Shown here: in pieces, positions 46,230-58,771 of the stretch | How positions within the stretch are numbered: position 1 is the stretch's first letter | Layout of the letters: every line of letters begins with the position of its first letter | Assembly: GCF_023343835.1 (NCBI RefSeq) | Contig: NC_064443.1 | Coordinates: 1,302,001-1,366,000 of the forward strand | From: Lagopus muta | Taxonomy: Eukaryota > Chordata > Aves > Galliformes > Phasianidae | DNA length: 64,000 nucleotides | Direction: 5' to 3' | Position numbers and translations under genes: made by a program | Notes under the pieces: generated by a model | Seen by the model: the letters and a program-made list of their open reading frames with translations, nothing else | What the model was told of the DNA's origin: nothing | Databases searched by the model: none

Positions 46230-48655
46230 AGAGTTGAAGAAGGCAAAAGTAATGTGAAAAGAATGTAGAAGATGTGCGATGATGTTTCAATTTGGTTTAT
46301 GAACTTGGACCTTAGTCTCATTCTAAAATCTGCATAAGGTTTATGCAAATGACTGCTGGAGGAAATGAAGTCTTTTGGAGGAGTCTGTGGTGGTGTAGAG
46401 AACCCACATGAAATACTTTAGCCTCATCTAATCTATGCTCTGTGCCCAGATGTACACTTTCCCATTAAATTAATGGCACATCAGTTGGATGTCCTTCACT
46501 AGTTGCTGTGCCAGGGTACCTCTGGCTGGGCTTGCTAAGCCAGCTGGGCTGGAGGGGCTGTCCAGTCACAGAGCTGTCATGGTTGCAAAGTTGGTGCTCT
46601 AAAATAGGTAATGTCATTACTCTTAAGCTGCAGATATCAGCCTCACCAGGTGTGTGATGTCTCAAAAGGCAACTGTGAATGAACTAGTGAGGCCAATGGA
46701 CAAAAAAGCATGGGAAGGAACCATCTTGACAGGCTTTCTACTCGTGCCCAGGTATAGCAATAGTAAATACACAGGTATACACGAACCACTGCTGAGTCCA
46801 GTGAGACTTACTTTTTGAGAAATGGTCGCAATCAGACTGCAAGATTCAGATTTACGTCAGTGGTAGAGCTTGCCTTTTTTAAAATAATGTAATATAAGTG
46901 CATGGGCAGGCCCACAGAATGAACTCCTTACTTCTGAGTTCTAATATGTAGGGTTTAAGTAGATTTATAGGCTGAAGTAAGTTTGTGCCCATTAAAAGTG
47001 TGAACTCAAGGATCCCCAATTACAAAAGACAGTTGTGATGCATTGGTTCTCCTGTCAAGGACCTGGCACCTCTGCCACAGCATTCAGCTCTTACTTTCAA
47101 GTGATAAATGTTAAGTAACTCGTAGTACTTAAAATCTTAATCTGTTTCATTTAGGCAATATATTTGGGGGCTTTTTTTTTTTTTTTTTTTGCTTTCATCC
47201 AACTTGTTTGAAGGGTTATCAATGTTTGTTCCCCATTAAAATTCCTACCCACTTTTTACAACAGAATTCCTTGCTGTAAACCATCCTGGGAAGCTGACAT
47301 CTCCATTTTTCAGGACTGCCTCGCATCCTAAGGGAAAACATCTTTTGGCCAGACTCTGACCTGTTTTATGCTATTTTAATGCAGCACAGCCCTCTCAAAA
47401 ACCTGCACACTTGGTGTGTCTCGGCAGAAGCTTGACACAAGCCTGCATAGCAGTAGTTCAGCAAAAGCTAGTGATCTGTGCAGAGCTTGTCTGAGGGAAA
47501 TAGCATGTCTTTTTTGAATATTTTAAGGCAGAGTCTCCTGGCTTTCAGTTCTTTTTGCTGTACACTGAAGGAAAATCCTTCACAAACTTTTGGACATCTT
47601 CAAGAGTATCAACTGGCGGTTGCCTATTTTTACCTGCAGCCTTAAGTGAGGTGACTGACTTGAGAGGATGACTGGCTGAAAAACCATCAGAAATTAAACC
47701 TCAGCAGGCATCAAGAGTACAGCCAGTGTGAAACAAGGTAAATTGAGTCAGATCTGTCTTATTTATACAATTCTCCTGGGAACACTTCTTCCATCTGTTC
47801 CTTGGTTTTGCATCTGGGGTGGACATGGCTGACATCAGCCTTGCATCCCACCCTGCACCTGAGCAGAGAAGAAGAGCTACTGCTGCCTGCTGTCAGTCCA
47901 GCCCCATCTAGACCTCAGTGGCCACAACCAGGCTGTAATTACAGACACTCTTCTCTTTGCCCTCGCTGTCATGAAATGCTGAGTGATGTGCGCTCAGTGG
48001 TGGCAGTGGCACTCGTACATGTGTTTCATTGTATTCCAGTACCTTAGTTTCCATGGCTACCATAGAAATTGCAGGTTTGCTATACAAATTGGTGGGAGAG
48101 ATTCAGAACACCAGCCCATATGCTGCAGCCTCCTGAAACTCATTCTCCTCCCCTGGGCGCAGGCTGCTTCCCTCTGTCAGGGGCTGCAGTATTGGTCTCC
48201 ATTGGGTACATCTGCTCTTTTGGCACACTGGAGAACTCAGCACACACACAGATTGCCCCTTGTCAAGATTTTGACTAGGGAGATGATCTGTATCTGGATG
48301 GACAGCCCAAGTGCCTGTCCATAACGGTTCTATTCTGCTACTCTCTGGGTGTAAAGTAAATGAGTGAGCGTGTATTTTAGCATGCAATCATGGAGATTTA
48401 TGCAGAAAGGCTACAGGGAGAACAGAAAGCCAGCTAGGATAGGTAAAACAAAGCCCATTCAGCCTAGTACCTGTTGTGAATGGAGGCTGACACCAGGATC
48501 CCCAGGGAAGGTTACAGGAACACAGAAGTAGCAGAAATGCTCGTTGTGTCCAAGTATCAAAAGCTCTGCTTTCCTGAACCAAAGATGGCATCTCTCTATT
48601 TATTTGCTTAGTGTTTTTTTCCTAGTACTCTGTGTAGTTTTCTCGAGCTCCTTTC
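46230..48655. other. Unique DNA with a poly(T) tract
   Basis: A minus-strand block at 46530-46610 has moderate splice signals and protein-like text (PLQPSWLSKPSQR), but its phase does not match the exon at 46218. No repeat family except poly(T). Confidence 0.35.
47172..47190. repeat. Poly(T) tract (19)
   Basis: An uninterrupted run of 19 T. No attached element was recognised. Confidence 0.95.
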
Positions 48656-48663
48656 AAATTTAG

Positions 48664-48935
48664 CCTCTGCAAGAGCCTAGAAACACATGCCACAGCTTAA
48701 CTCCGCACTGGGTGAGGAAATCCTTCCTCTTGCTTGCTTTGAATTTGCTGACTTACCGATTATTTACCCTCTCCCAAACACACAGTTGCTTAGCCCTCTA
48801 CTACCTCACCCCTTTAAGTCATGCCTTTCTCAGCGTGGGCAGTCCTAGTTCATGTAGTCATTCATCAACCAGAAGCCATTTTTATAACTTGGATCATTTG
48901 CCCATCTTCTTGTCATTCTAGTTCTAATAAATGCT
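48664..48935 (-). mobile_element. Ancient CR1-like LINE remnant, inverted
   Basis: The plus strand reads 'gccacagcttaactccgcac', 'tgggtgaggaaatccttcct', 'gctttgaatttgctgactta', then 'ccctctactacctcacccc' and 'ttctcagcgtgggcagtcc'. This order of motifs is that of an old CR1/L3-type LINE shared by turtles, crocodiles and birds (reverse complement, near the 3' end of its coding region), recalled from memory. It is much more diverged than the other CR1 copies, consistent with an old insertion. Confidence 0.6.
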
Positions 48936-48939
48936 TTCT

Positions 48940-50850
48940 GAGAAGGACCAGAACAGCTCATGGTTGTCCAAATACAAGCATATGGATGTCTCTCTTAAAT
49001 CCAAGTATCTGGATTGCTCCTGAATACTAAGCTGGTGCTACTTGTGAGAATACCAGGCCTCCTTTCTTCAGAGGTACTTAGCAAGGCAAAGTGCCTCTCT
49101 CTGCTTTGAGGAGTCTGCCAGACTTCTTCTTTGTTCCAGCTTAACCACTGGCATGTCTTATTTGATGGAGTCAAGATCACAGCTGTTCTTGGAACTGTTA
49201 GGACCTCAGCCGTGAGATTAGGCAGACCTTCTGACTCCTAGGGCAGAAGTTTTAATTCGCTGTTTGATGTGCCTTTCCCTGAAGTGACTTGTATTTGTGA
49301 TCTTTCTTGTCCTTCACCAACTATCTGGAGAGCCATGGGTTTCTTTTACAGTGGAAATGTTAGCTGCCTGTCCAGGTCCATTTCAAATCAACAGTTCTGC
49401 ACAGTGGACTACTTCAGGGATCATCACACCGCTATCATCACACAATACTTTGTTTGGATCATTCATTTGTACATTGTCTGCTTTGCCTTACTACTGCATT
49501 CCCTTTCAGAAGCTACAGTCACAGATTGGCATGTCTTCAGGAAGTGGTTTTCTGCACCTGAGTAGAGCAAAGTGTTCATGTGATGGTCCAAGGAGAGAGC
49601 TCCCAGGAAGCATGGAGGTGAGCAGTCACAAAGCCTGCACAGATGCTGTGCCTCAAGAAGTGGTGGGGTAGGATGCAGCTACAGGACAGCACAGATTACC
49701 AACCCAGAAGTGATGGGAGATCCTCAGACTAGAAAAGCCAGCCTCTACCCTGCTTTAACCCAGCGTGAATTTTAGGCAGTCTGTTGACCATCGCTTATCT
49801 GAAGTGGAAGATTCACTGAAGTAAGCAGTTCTGATGATCTTTCAAAATTGTCCTGGTTTAGCTAGTCATAAAATGCTGCACACAGTGGTAATTACAGTAG
49901 GCTTGTCCTGTTACAGCTTGTGATACCGAGGTCACAAAACACAAATGCCATACCCTGAAATCACCATGTCCTTTGCTGTACCTGCATTATGCCTGGCACA
50001 TTCAGTAAACCAAGTATGAGAAGTATGTTCATCTGGTGATAATCAAATCGAGAAGAGTGTGTTGTTATATTTGAGTATGTTACTGCAGTTCTTAAATAGC
50101 CTTCCCAAGATTTATAAAAAAGCTACTTTCAAAAACATTTTGCATCATACCACCATGAAGAAGAGATCATCAGGAATTTTAAAAGGTCTGTTAGCAATGC
50201 ACCACTCTACTTAAGCATTGTAATTTTGTAAATGAACTCAAAATTATGAATAAAACATGAAATAGATTAAGCAAGATGAATGGAGTGTTGAGAGAAGATC
50301 CAAAATCTGTTTGGCTAATGCTTACAGCATTAATTCTCCAGAACTGCATTCTTCATACACTGCTAACTGAAAATGCTTCATCCATTCAAACACATACACT
50401 GATGTGGAAAAGTTTCCTCTGTTTTCAACTTTTCCCAACTTTGATTTGGAGGGGAGTGGCTGTAAAGAATGATGTCTTGTAAGATGCATCTAAGCAAATT
50501 TTACTCTGCCCTCTGAAGTCATAGCAGGTGTTGATGCCGAGTTAGAATCAATCTGTTCTAGAGATGTGGAGTTTTAATGTTTTCTTCTTCTCACGATAGA
50601 TTTAAGTATCAATGTCTTTGCAATACTAAATACTTTAACATTTCTTTTAAGTGATATTTTAAGGCTGACTTGGATCATTTACATCATCCTGTAAGGAAAA
50701 GAATTTCAGTTGTCTGGAACATTTCCTTGTGGACTTTGTGATACTGTTCTTTGGGATTTTGATTAATTTTGTGTGTTCTGATTAATATGTTGAAATAACA
50801 GGACTGTGGACTAGTTCTAAGATTTACAATATACAACAGTAACCTACGTT
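48940..50850. other. Unique DNA, no supported gene
   Basis: Frames up to 124 codons occur without paired splice signals or domains. 'Gtcctggtttagct' near 49851 recalls a motif in some avian LTRs, but no LTR body follows. Confidence 0.4.
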
Positions 50851-50854
50851 TTGG

Positions 50855-50993
50855 GAAGCAAGGCCAGGTTGGATGGGGGCCCTGGGCAATCTGATCTAAT
50901 ATTTGATCTAGCAGCTGGCAACCCTGTCTGTTGCAGGGGGATTGGAACCTGATGATCCCTGAGGTCCCTTCCAACCCAAGCCATTCTATGATC
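50855..50993 (+). mobile_element. CR1 LINE 3' end
   Basis: 'Caaggccaggttggatgggg', 'gggcaatctgatctaatatt', 'ttgcagggggattggaacct', 'gatgatccctgaggtccctt', then 'ccaacccaagccattctatg'. About 139 bases. Confidence 0.94.
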
Positions 50994-50999
50994 ACTTTC

Positions 51000-53900
51000 T
51001 TGTTTCACCAGATTAAGAGCATCACCAGATTTGCACCCTGGCAATGCTGCTCCCTGCCTTAATAATGTATTTTGTGAATTTGTGCTCCAGGTTTAATGGA
51101 GACCAGTGCTAGCAATCTGTAAAGCTGGCAACATTACTCATTTTAAATGCCTAGTAACATACGTTAAATATGTCTTATCAAAGTTTAACAACTGGGTGGC
51201 CCTGGCCATCTTTGCACACTGAGCCTCTCAGGTGCCCACACAGCGCTCAGTGTGTCTCTGCTTTTTGGCTAGGTTCATTTATGCAGGTGAGTCAGCTAGT
51301 AATCTCTGTAGAAAAAATACACCCAGGTGTTTACTGTAAAGCACTCAGTCCTTTGGGCAGGGACACTTAGCATAACTATAGAAAATAATGGAACGAAGTC
51401 AGTAAAAACGCTCACCTACGGTAATAGCTGCCTCCAGCAGTGGCCTGTAGCAAGAGAGCATCGCAAAGACAAGGCAAGCATGCGGTGATACTTTCCAGAA
51501 TGCTCTCCCAGACTTCAGTGATCTGCAGCAGAATGATTTCCTAAGTCACTGATGGTGCCTGATTTGCACAACCTTGACTGATGGTGGTTGGTTGTTGTTT
51601 TTTGTCCATTAATCTGCCCAGTAGGTTTTGAATTCTTCTGCTTGCAATGACAGCCTCTTCTGGTGAGGAAGTTCCAGATGTGGTAAGGATCATCACCAGC
51701 TCACACTGCTTGTCTGATGTCTGCAGCGTGAGCTGGAGGGAAGGGATTACACTGTAGGAGCTGTAGAGAAGCTCCTGTTGAACTGCTGCCTTGGAGCTCT
51801 CTTTGGGCTGCTCTCAGAGGCACACAGAGGAGATCAGCACAAGGCAAGATCTCAAAGCTGATGGGACTTGCGATCAGTGGCAAAATGCAGCTGGAAAGCA
51901 GAGATGCAGGGTTTGGATGAGCTCCAGTGTCCTCAATCACATTTTCTTCCTTCTGTGTGTTTGCAGCTTAGCTTGCTCAAATCTAAGTGCTCTTGTCATG
52001 GTGCTGTTTGAAAGAACTAAGCTTCCATTGCTTGAAAAATGGTGTGAACACAGGGGTTGGGCTGATTAGAGAACAACGTAAGAAAACTCGGAGCAGTGCT
52101 GAAATTCAGTTTGCTTCAATTTGTCATGTTGTGGAACTGTACCACTGTGGTGTGCTGAATCCCTTCTGGATGCTGATAGGTTCTCCAGCAGCTGCCCCTC
52201 TCCACTGGTAGCTCTTGCCTGTCTCATTCTTGCATGTTGATCCCTGTTATAACTTATCAATGTTGCATCTGCCCCACTCTGTACTCTGATTAAATTAGAA
52301 TCCCATTAGCCACAATTGGCTGTCAGACAAAGGAAATGCCAGATCTTATTTTCAATATAAGACATGCCCTCTGCTCTGCTGCGCAGCAGAAAATTTCCAA
52401 GGAGTCATAAGGCTGCAGCTTTGATAGGATTCCTACATTTCCCCAAGGATTTGTTGAAAATGTAGCAGCCTGGGAGTCGAATGTTAGATTTTAAATTGCA
52501 CAGTGCGGTGTTGGTGTATTGTCTACAATGAACAGAAGTACTTTCTGAAGAGCTGCCCACTCCCCCGTGCTCCAGGAGAGCTGTCCTTGCTCAGCAGCAG
52601 GCAACCCTCAGCCTCCATGCTGTTGCTGCAGCTGCAGGAGGAGCTGACAGAAGCTGCCCCTTCGATCCGTTAATAGAGGCACACTGATGGAACCTGTGTC
52701 CTGCCTCAGGATGCATGGCAAACATCAAGTTGGGCAGTCCTTTCAGAAATATTGGCAAAAATGGAATTGAATGTGCACAGTGGTGCTTTTTTCTATTTTT
52801 GTTGAAAGAGCCGTGTAACTGCAGAGCATTTTCTCCAGGATCACACACTATGTGTTCCCTTTGGTGTTTCTAGTAGAGCCCGTAGGCCTTGCACAGTGAT
52901 CCTTGCACAGGAGATTGCTTGCACATGATGGCCTTACCAAGAGATACAGTCATGTTCCAATAGGGATTACAAGTATTAACTCATCAAATGTTACTCTAAA
53001 TGCAACATGTTGAAGGTGCCTGGAAAATCATCAACATCTCTGCTTACTTTTAATATTAGCTATTTTCCTTCAAAAGGCAGTGTGTGTCTGCAAGCTTTCT
53101 ATGCAATCAGGTTGCTTAGCAGCTTAAAGTCTTTAAAACTGTGCATCCGCTTTGTTCTTGTAGACCATTTGGTGCTTTTTACTGAACAGCAATAAAACAA
53201 AACTTGAAGACAATATATTTTTTTTAATGTTTGCTCTTACCCATACATCCCTTCAGGCTGGCCTCAGCAAATCTCTGGATTTCAGCATCCAACGTTATAA
53301 TATTTCTCTACAAAACTCATTTTGTACAATGCGATGCTCTCACTTAAAAGGATCCCTAAACCAAACAACTTTTCATATGAGATACATTCATTGTCTGCTG
53401 CCAAAGAGGAAAGTGGCTTCAGACCACTAAGCAGCTGCCACTGTTTCTATAGACCTTATTTATCCAAAATTGGCTGAATCGTGTATTGTACTGTACAGAA
53501 ATGGAAAGAAAGCCTGACTCTGAAGCAGGTGTCTGCAGTGCCTGTGTGTCAGTCAATCCTCTCCAGATCAAAAATTAATTGTGTGCCCACCATGAGAAAG
53601 CCAGCAGGTTAAAGTCCTTGTAATATTTCCCTCTGTCAGGTTACTGCTTTTTCACCTTAGGAAATTCAGCTCCAATGCTGTGTTAGCTACCTTGGCAGGT
53701 CACACTGGAGCATGTGTGCAACGTGCACCAAAAGTTAACAAAACTGCATCAGGCACTTCCTGTTGATGGCAGCTCAATTAGCAGCCATTTGCTGCTCACA
53801 CAGGGAAACAGAATGTGGTCCTGTTGGGTGCTTCGTTAGTACCATTCAATTTTGGTTGTGTCCAGGCTTGTTCTGTTTTTTGTGTTGTTTTCCTTTGAAA

Positions 53901-54105
53901 ACAGTCAAATCAAATATCATAAGAAGATGACCTGTAGTGCTAGTGCTGTTGCAGAAGCAAAAATTGCTTTACTGAAATCAGACCTTCCAGCCTGGTATTC
54001 TCATGCTTATAGTTTCTTTCTTTTGTTGTTGTTTTAAACTACTCTGAGGATAAGAAGCAATTTTTTTGAGAATTTTTAGGTGGCATCGTTCTTCAGCAGA
54101 GCATT
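51000..54105. other. Unique DNA, no supported gene
   Basis: A consensus 5' splice site (CAG|GTGAGT) at 51286 has no convincing exon before it. A plus-strand AATAAA at 53191 lies inside the stop region of a 62-codon frame, so it proves little. Confidence 0.4.
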
Positions 54106-54109
54106 AAGA

Positions 54110-54607
54110 AGAACAAGAAGGACATCAACACAAGAAGGACGTCAAACTGTTGGAGTGGGTCCAGAGGAGGGCCATGAAAGAAGGTCAGGGGGCTGGAGCA
54201 TCTCCCCTACGTAGAAAGGCAGAGAGCTGGGGCTGTTCAGCATACAGAGGAGAAGGCTCCAGGGGCACCATACAGCCCTTTCATTACCTGAAAGAGCCTA
54301 CAGGAAAGCTGAGGAGGAACTTTTTATGTGGGCATGTTGTGACAGGATGAGGAAATGGCTTTAAACTGAAAGAGGGTAGGTTTAGACCAGATATTAGGAA
54401 GAAATTCTTTACTGTGAGGGTGGTGAGAGGCTGGAACAGGTTGCTCAGTGAGGCTGTGGATGCCCCCTCCCTGGAAGAACTCAAGGCCAGGCTGAATGGG
54501 GCTGTGAGCAACCTGGGCCAGAGGGAGGTGTCCCTGCCTGCAGCAGGGGGGCAGAACTAGGTGATATTAAAGGTCCCTTCTAACCCAAACCATTCTATGA
54601 TTCTATG
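54110..54607 (+). mobile_element. CR1 LINE, longest copy in the window
   Basis: About 500 bases. Landmarks in order: 'gttggagtgggtccagagg', 'agggccatgaaagaaggtc', 'gagagctggggctgttcag', 'gacaggatgaggaaatggct', 'gttgctcagtgaggctgtg', 'caaggccaggctgaatggg', then 'cccttctaacccaaaccatt' and 'ctatgattctatg'. A 17-base segment at the 5' edge (acaagaaggacatcaac / acaagaaggacgtcaaa) is present twice in tandem. Confidence 0.96.
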
Positions 54608-55365
54608 TTTATGCTCTGAGTTGTTCTGTTATGATGGATCTGTGGGGGATTCTAGGTGTGCACAAAGGGTTAATCCCTCTATTTCACCCACAGCTCTCCA
54701 GCTGTTTGGTCCTTCAGTCAACCCAAAGGCAGCAAGCACCAAAGTATGCTACAGAAATGCAACGTTTGTACCTGATTTGAGAGGGGAGAACATCAGCTGT
54801 GCTGCCATTTTCCATATTTTAGGGTTTTAGGGTTTTGACCAGATCCAATCCTATGTTCAGAAAGAATGAAATTAATGTGAGGGACTCCTTAAATAAAGAT
54901 CTCACTGGAGCACTTAATACATTATTGGGCCTCCTCTGCCATTACATTTTTTGGCCTTCCTTGCTTAGCACGGTAATTGCAAATACTCCTGGATTTATAG
55001 ACTGGGAGTGGATTAACGCTTGCACAATGCTATCTTTCAGAAGGTTCAATTTACATTTATCTTCCTCCTGCTGCTAGTCCCATCGATTGATTTCCAGTTG
55101 CTGCCTCTTTACCTAAGCCTTGCTGCAGAGGGAGAATTGAGTCCAACATAAGGTCCACACCTTTCCTTGTGAATGGCTCACTGTTCTTTAAATTGGGTTC
55201 AGAGTGACTGTGAGTCTGTGCTGGATACAAGATCATCTCATCCATTCCCACTTGGCCAGCCTTGTTTTTCCTGTTGTGCTCACTTAATTAATATGTTGGT
55301 TGAGCAAATTGGGCACTTTAAGTTGGCTCTCTTCTGAGCTGACTCATCAGACTAAGATTTTTTTT

Positions 55366-55636
55366 GAAACAGGAGGAAGTGGGTGAACTCTTTATCAGGA
55401 AGTGTAGTAATAGTATAACAGGGAATGGCTTTAAGCTAAAAGGGGAGATTTGGCCATTAGAAGGACAGAGAGGCCCTGGCATGGGCTGCCCAGAGAAGCC
55501 ATGGATGCCCATCCCTGGATGTGCTCAGGGCCATGCTGGTTGAGGCTCTGAGCTGGTGGCAGCATCCTTACCCATGGCAGTGGGGTTGGGTGGGTTAAAG
55601 GTCTCATCTAACCCAAGGCATTCTGTGGTTCTATGA
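55366..55636 (+). mobile_element. CR1 LINE 3' fragment, diverged
   Basis: 'Ggaatggctttaagctaaaa', 'ctggcatgggctgcccagag', 'agccatggatgcccatccc', 'gcagcatccttacccatggc', 'tctaacccaaggcattctg', then 'tggttctatga'. More diverged than the neighbour at 54.1-54.6 kb. Confidence 0.9.
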
Positions 55637-55639
55637 CAG

Positions 55640-57200
55640 CAGTGTATTTATTCATATTCCAGAACACGTCCATGTGCTACTGCAGATCTTTTTTCTGCTT
55701 TTTCTACTTTTTATTGAATAGCCAAGCCCACAATTTTGTTGCATCACACTGTTTGCTAGGTGGATGTTCTAATCATGTTGTAGCTGCTGGAGAAACATGG
55801 GCCTTTTCCAGTACTTTTTTGCATCAATTGTTTTGGAAGAATTTGTATTGTTCCTAAAACAGATCTGAGAGAAAGTATTCCCAAAATTCCCATACTGTGC
55901 AAACAGAAGTATTTTCCTGCCATGCCGTGATGCAGACTTTAGAGTGGATAAGTGCTTCTGCAATGATGCTTGTAGCTTGAAAACACAAACGTATATCTTT
56001 TGTTATCATCTCATAATTTTTCTGTGCAGGAAAGTTCATATTTTCTACAGTTCCTAAAAAACCCTGGCTTGTTACTGCAGCAGGAACAGCTAAATCTTGT
56101 ACTATGGTCTAAGAAATATCCATACCAAGCTCTGTACCAAGTTGAAATGTGAATTACATCTTCTGTGCTCAAATGTAGGATTATTGATTTGTCTTAAAAA
56201 AAAAAAACAAAAACAACTTTTCTGTACTTCTAAGTTTTATTGCCCAGATATTGCCAAAGGCAATACTGCAACCCAGGCTGTTGTATCTGCTTTCAAGTGT
56301 CAGTGGCTCTGAACTCCACGCATCAGTATAAATTCCTTAATTGAGGTAATTTTGGTTTGTAGCAAAGAAGTTTTCAGCTTTACATTCGTAGAGGTATTTC
56401 CAATCTTACTTTAGCAAGATACTGCTCTTAATGGCATGAAATTTTGTTTTAATCTTGTTGCAGAGCAATAAGGAATGCAATCTATAATACTTTTCTTTTG
56501 CTGTATCTACTAAATTACTAACTCTGTGCTTTACTGTCATCTACATGCCGAATGAACAGAACACACAACCCTTAAAGATGTAATTAGTCACCTACTCTTT
56601 TTTCCCCCATACTTTAGAATGAAAGCAAATTCTAGTTTTATTTTCTGCCTCTTCTCCCAAACTCTAACTGTTCTTTCTGGGAATTCCTTTGCCCTGGCTG
56701 CTGACTCAAATTTTTTTTCTTAGTTTAAAGTTTGATTGAAAAAGGCCAGGTCTGCTGAGTTTAAGAAGCAGAACAATACAAGGTGAGGAGTCAAGTCATT
56801 AAATTCCATTATTTAAGAAGTCACAATATCTTTTTTGATCTGTTGTATTCCTCATGGAGGAGTCAAACGCTTTTGTTAAGCCAGCCAGCAGGTTTAGTGG
56901 AGCTGAGCAGTATTATTACCCTCTCTGCCCAATGGCACACCAGTAACTTCAGAGCTCGTGAACAGATGATGTCTTGTCCAAGTCTTAGCCTCACATCTAG
57001 AGACATTAGCATCTCTCAGTAGCTGGCATACTTCCTAAAAGTTTACAACAGCCAGTTCAACTGCTTGCATAAAAATTAGAACAAGGATGTTGGCACAGCT
57101 GCCAATATTAGTTACTATGAAACCCTAAGAAGCTTTTGGACATAATTGCAATCACTAGTCCTAGTTACATCAGTCCTAGTTACAGTCTTCTTCCTCCCCC
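55640..57200. other. AT-rich unique DNA, no supported gene
   Basis: Frames are under 82 codons. An A-rich run lies at 56196-56207. No repeat family was recognised. Confidence 0.4.
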
Positions 57201-57203
57201 CAG

Positions 57204-57448
57204 ATACTTCAGCTATAGAGGTAAAAATCTTATTTGAACTTTATAATCAAGGAGGTTGTGAAAGTAGACACAATAGCATTCCTGACTCTGTTAGGGAACA
57301 AACATATGTGCTTTCTCGACCTACTTCCATCCGTTGGGGAACTATGACAGTGCCACGGAAGATGAGCAGCGTCATGTTCACCACAGCCTTGCTTCCCAAA
57401 AAAGGGACAGCATCCCTCAGAGAACCTCTCCAAAGCATACACAGGCTG
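57204..57448 (+). other. Candidate coding exon (245 nt)
   Basis: Plus strand. A strong acceptor, TACAGTCTTCTTCCTCCCCCCAG, ends at 57203 and a fair donor, GGCTG|GTAAAC, follows 57448. One frame is open throughout: two bases complete a codon, then 81 whole codons end in phase 0. The text is polar and mixed: IEVKILFELYNQGGCESRH, then SRPTSIRWGTMTVPRKMSSV, then ALLPKKGTASLREPLQSIHR. The minus strand is also open over most of it, with KAVVNMTLLIFRGTVIVPQR, and that frame uses C/G-ending codons, so the coding strand is not certain. An internal AGAG|GTAAAA could give a 17-nt exon instead. No domain was recognised. Confidence 0.27.
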
Positions 57449-57838
57449 GTAAACTGTGCAGCATTATTCAAAACTGCCCCCTTCTAGGATAGTGATGAAT
57501 ATTAAAGCACGCTCTAAAATGATTATATGGAAATTGCCCTATTTGCCAAGTAAATGAGCTTTTCTTCTGTACTCGGTCTACGGGTGATGTGGGTTTTGTT
57601 AGTAATGAAGGGTCAGCGAGCAAACTGAATTGTCAACGGTCTGCATGAAACAGAATTGCAAGCCGGGGAGACAGAAAATACCTTCTCAGCCCAGTCCACC
57701 TTCTCTGCTGCATGTGCAAAGGGCTTTCAGGAGTGATAGCATGGAAGATGCTCACGGCAAATTGCTCTTGGGGAACAGCCAGTGAACCTTGGTTTGTCCA
57801 GCATGTGGAGAATCACTTTTCACAGTGCAAAGGATCAC

Positions 57839-57856
57839 TTTTTTTTTTTTTTTTTT
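57839..57856. repeat. Poly(T) tract (18)
   Basis: An uninterrupted run of T. It is about 390 bases downstream of the exon candidate and shows no attached element. Confidence 0.95.
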
Positions 57857-57859
57857 AAA

Positions 57860-58765
57860 CTTTTATGTTCTCTAGCAGATATAAAAAGTGATTTCCTGAG
57901 ATGGGTGCAGTATGAAATTTTAACTTATTTTGTATAGCTCCACTCTTTTTTTGCGCAGGAAGTTTTTTCCTCCTCTATAACATGATACGCTTTGGCAAAA
58001 GCCATTTTATTCTTTTATCAGCAGTAGCTTGCGATGGGCATAATATTTACAAACGATGCCATGAACAACTTATGCAAATCATCCAAATGAGAACCCGTAA
58101 GCTTTTATATCCTGCCAAACAATTGTGTACTGTAGAACTGCCACATTTTACAGTCAATTTGAGAAATGTTTTAGAGACTTTAAAACATAGTGCCCTATTT
58201 TTTGTATTGCTCAACATATACAACAGGATTCGTTAGTACAAGTCCAACAATACAACCTCTGGAATAGGAAGGAAAAAGTCACCGTAATAGATTTTAGAAA
58301 CCTAAGTGACTTCGAAAAGCTTCTTGGAACTTCATAATGCTGTCAATTTTTTAAAGATCTTGTCTAAAATTTAAAACCTGTATGAGTGTAAAGAGGCAAT
58401 CTGTGCCTTTCTACGAGGCACAGATACACTTCCCTAGTGCATGTAAATGAGCCATTATAAAATAAATCAGCAAAAAGTAATGGATTCTCATAATGTATTA
58501 AGCTTTCCAAAGGGCTCATCTACACCACAGGCTTTACTGATGTCTGAGCTGAGCTAGGGATCATCGATGTTACTTACTGGAGAATTTAAATGTTGTTCTC
58601 TGTCCCTTTCGGTGCTGTCCTGAAAGGCATCAGTTCTAGGAGGCTCTCATTACCCAGCAGTGCCTCCAGAATCCAAGTACCCAAGCTAGATTTGCAGTTC
58701 CTCCCTTTCCCTGCTCGCCGCAGGCTGAGTGAAATCACCAGCGCACAGATAAAGTCTGAGGTGAC
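57860..58765. other. Unique AT-rich DNA upstream of the GC-rich block
   Basis: An 84-codon plus-strand frame at 57982-58236 has no supporting signal. Nothing else was seen. Confidence 0.4.
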
Positions 58766-58771
58766 AGAGCT

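Noticed and set aside
49851-49870. LTR-like 'gtcctggtttagct' phrase
   Set aside because: No LTR body, target duplication or partner LTR was seen.
54819-54838. Telomere-like TTTTAGGGTTTTAGGGTTTT
   Set aside because: Only two units, and not the vertebrate TTAGGG unit. No array.
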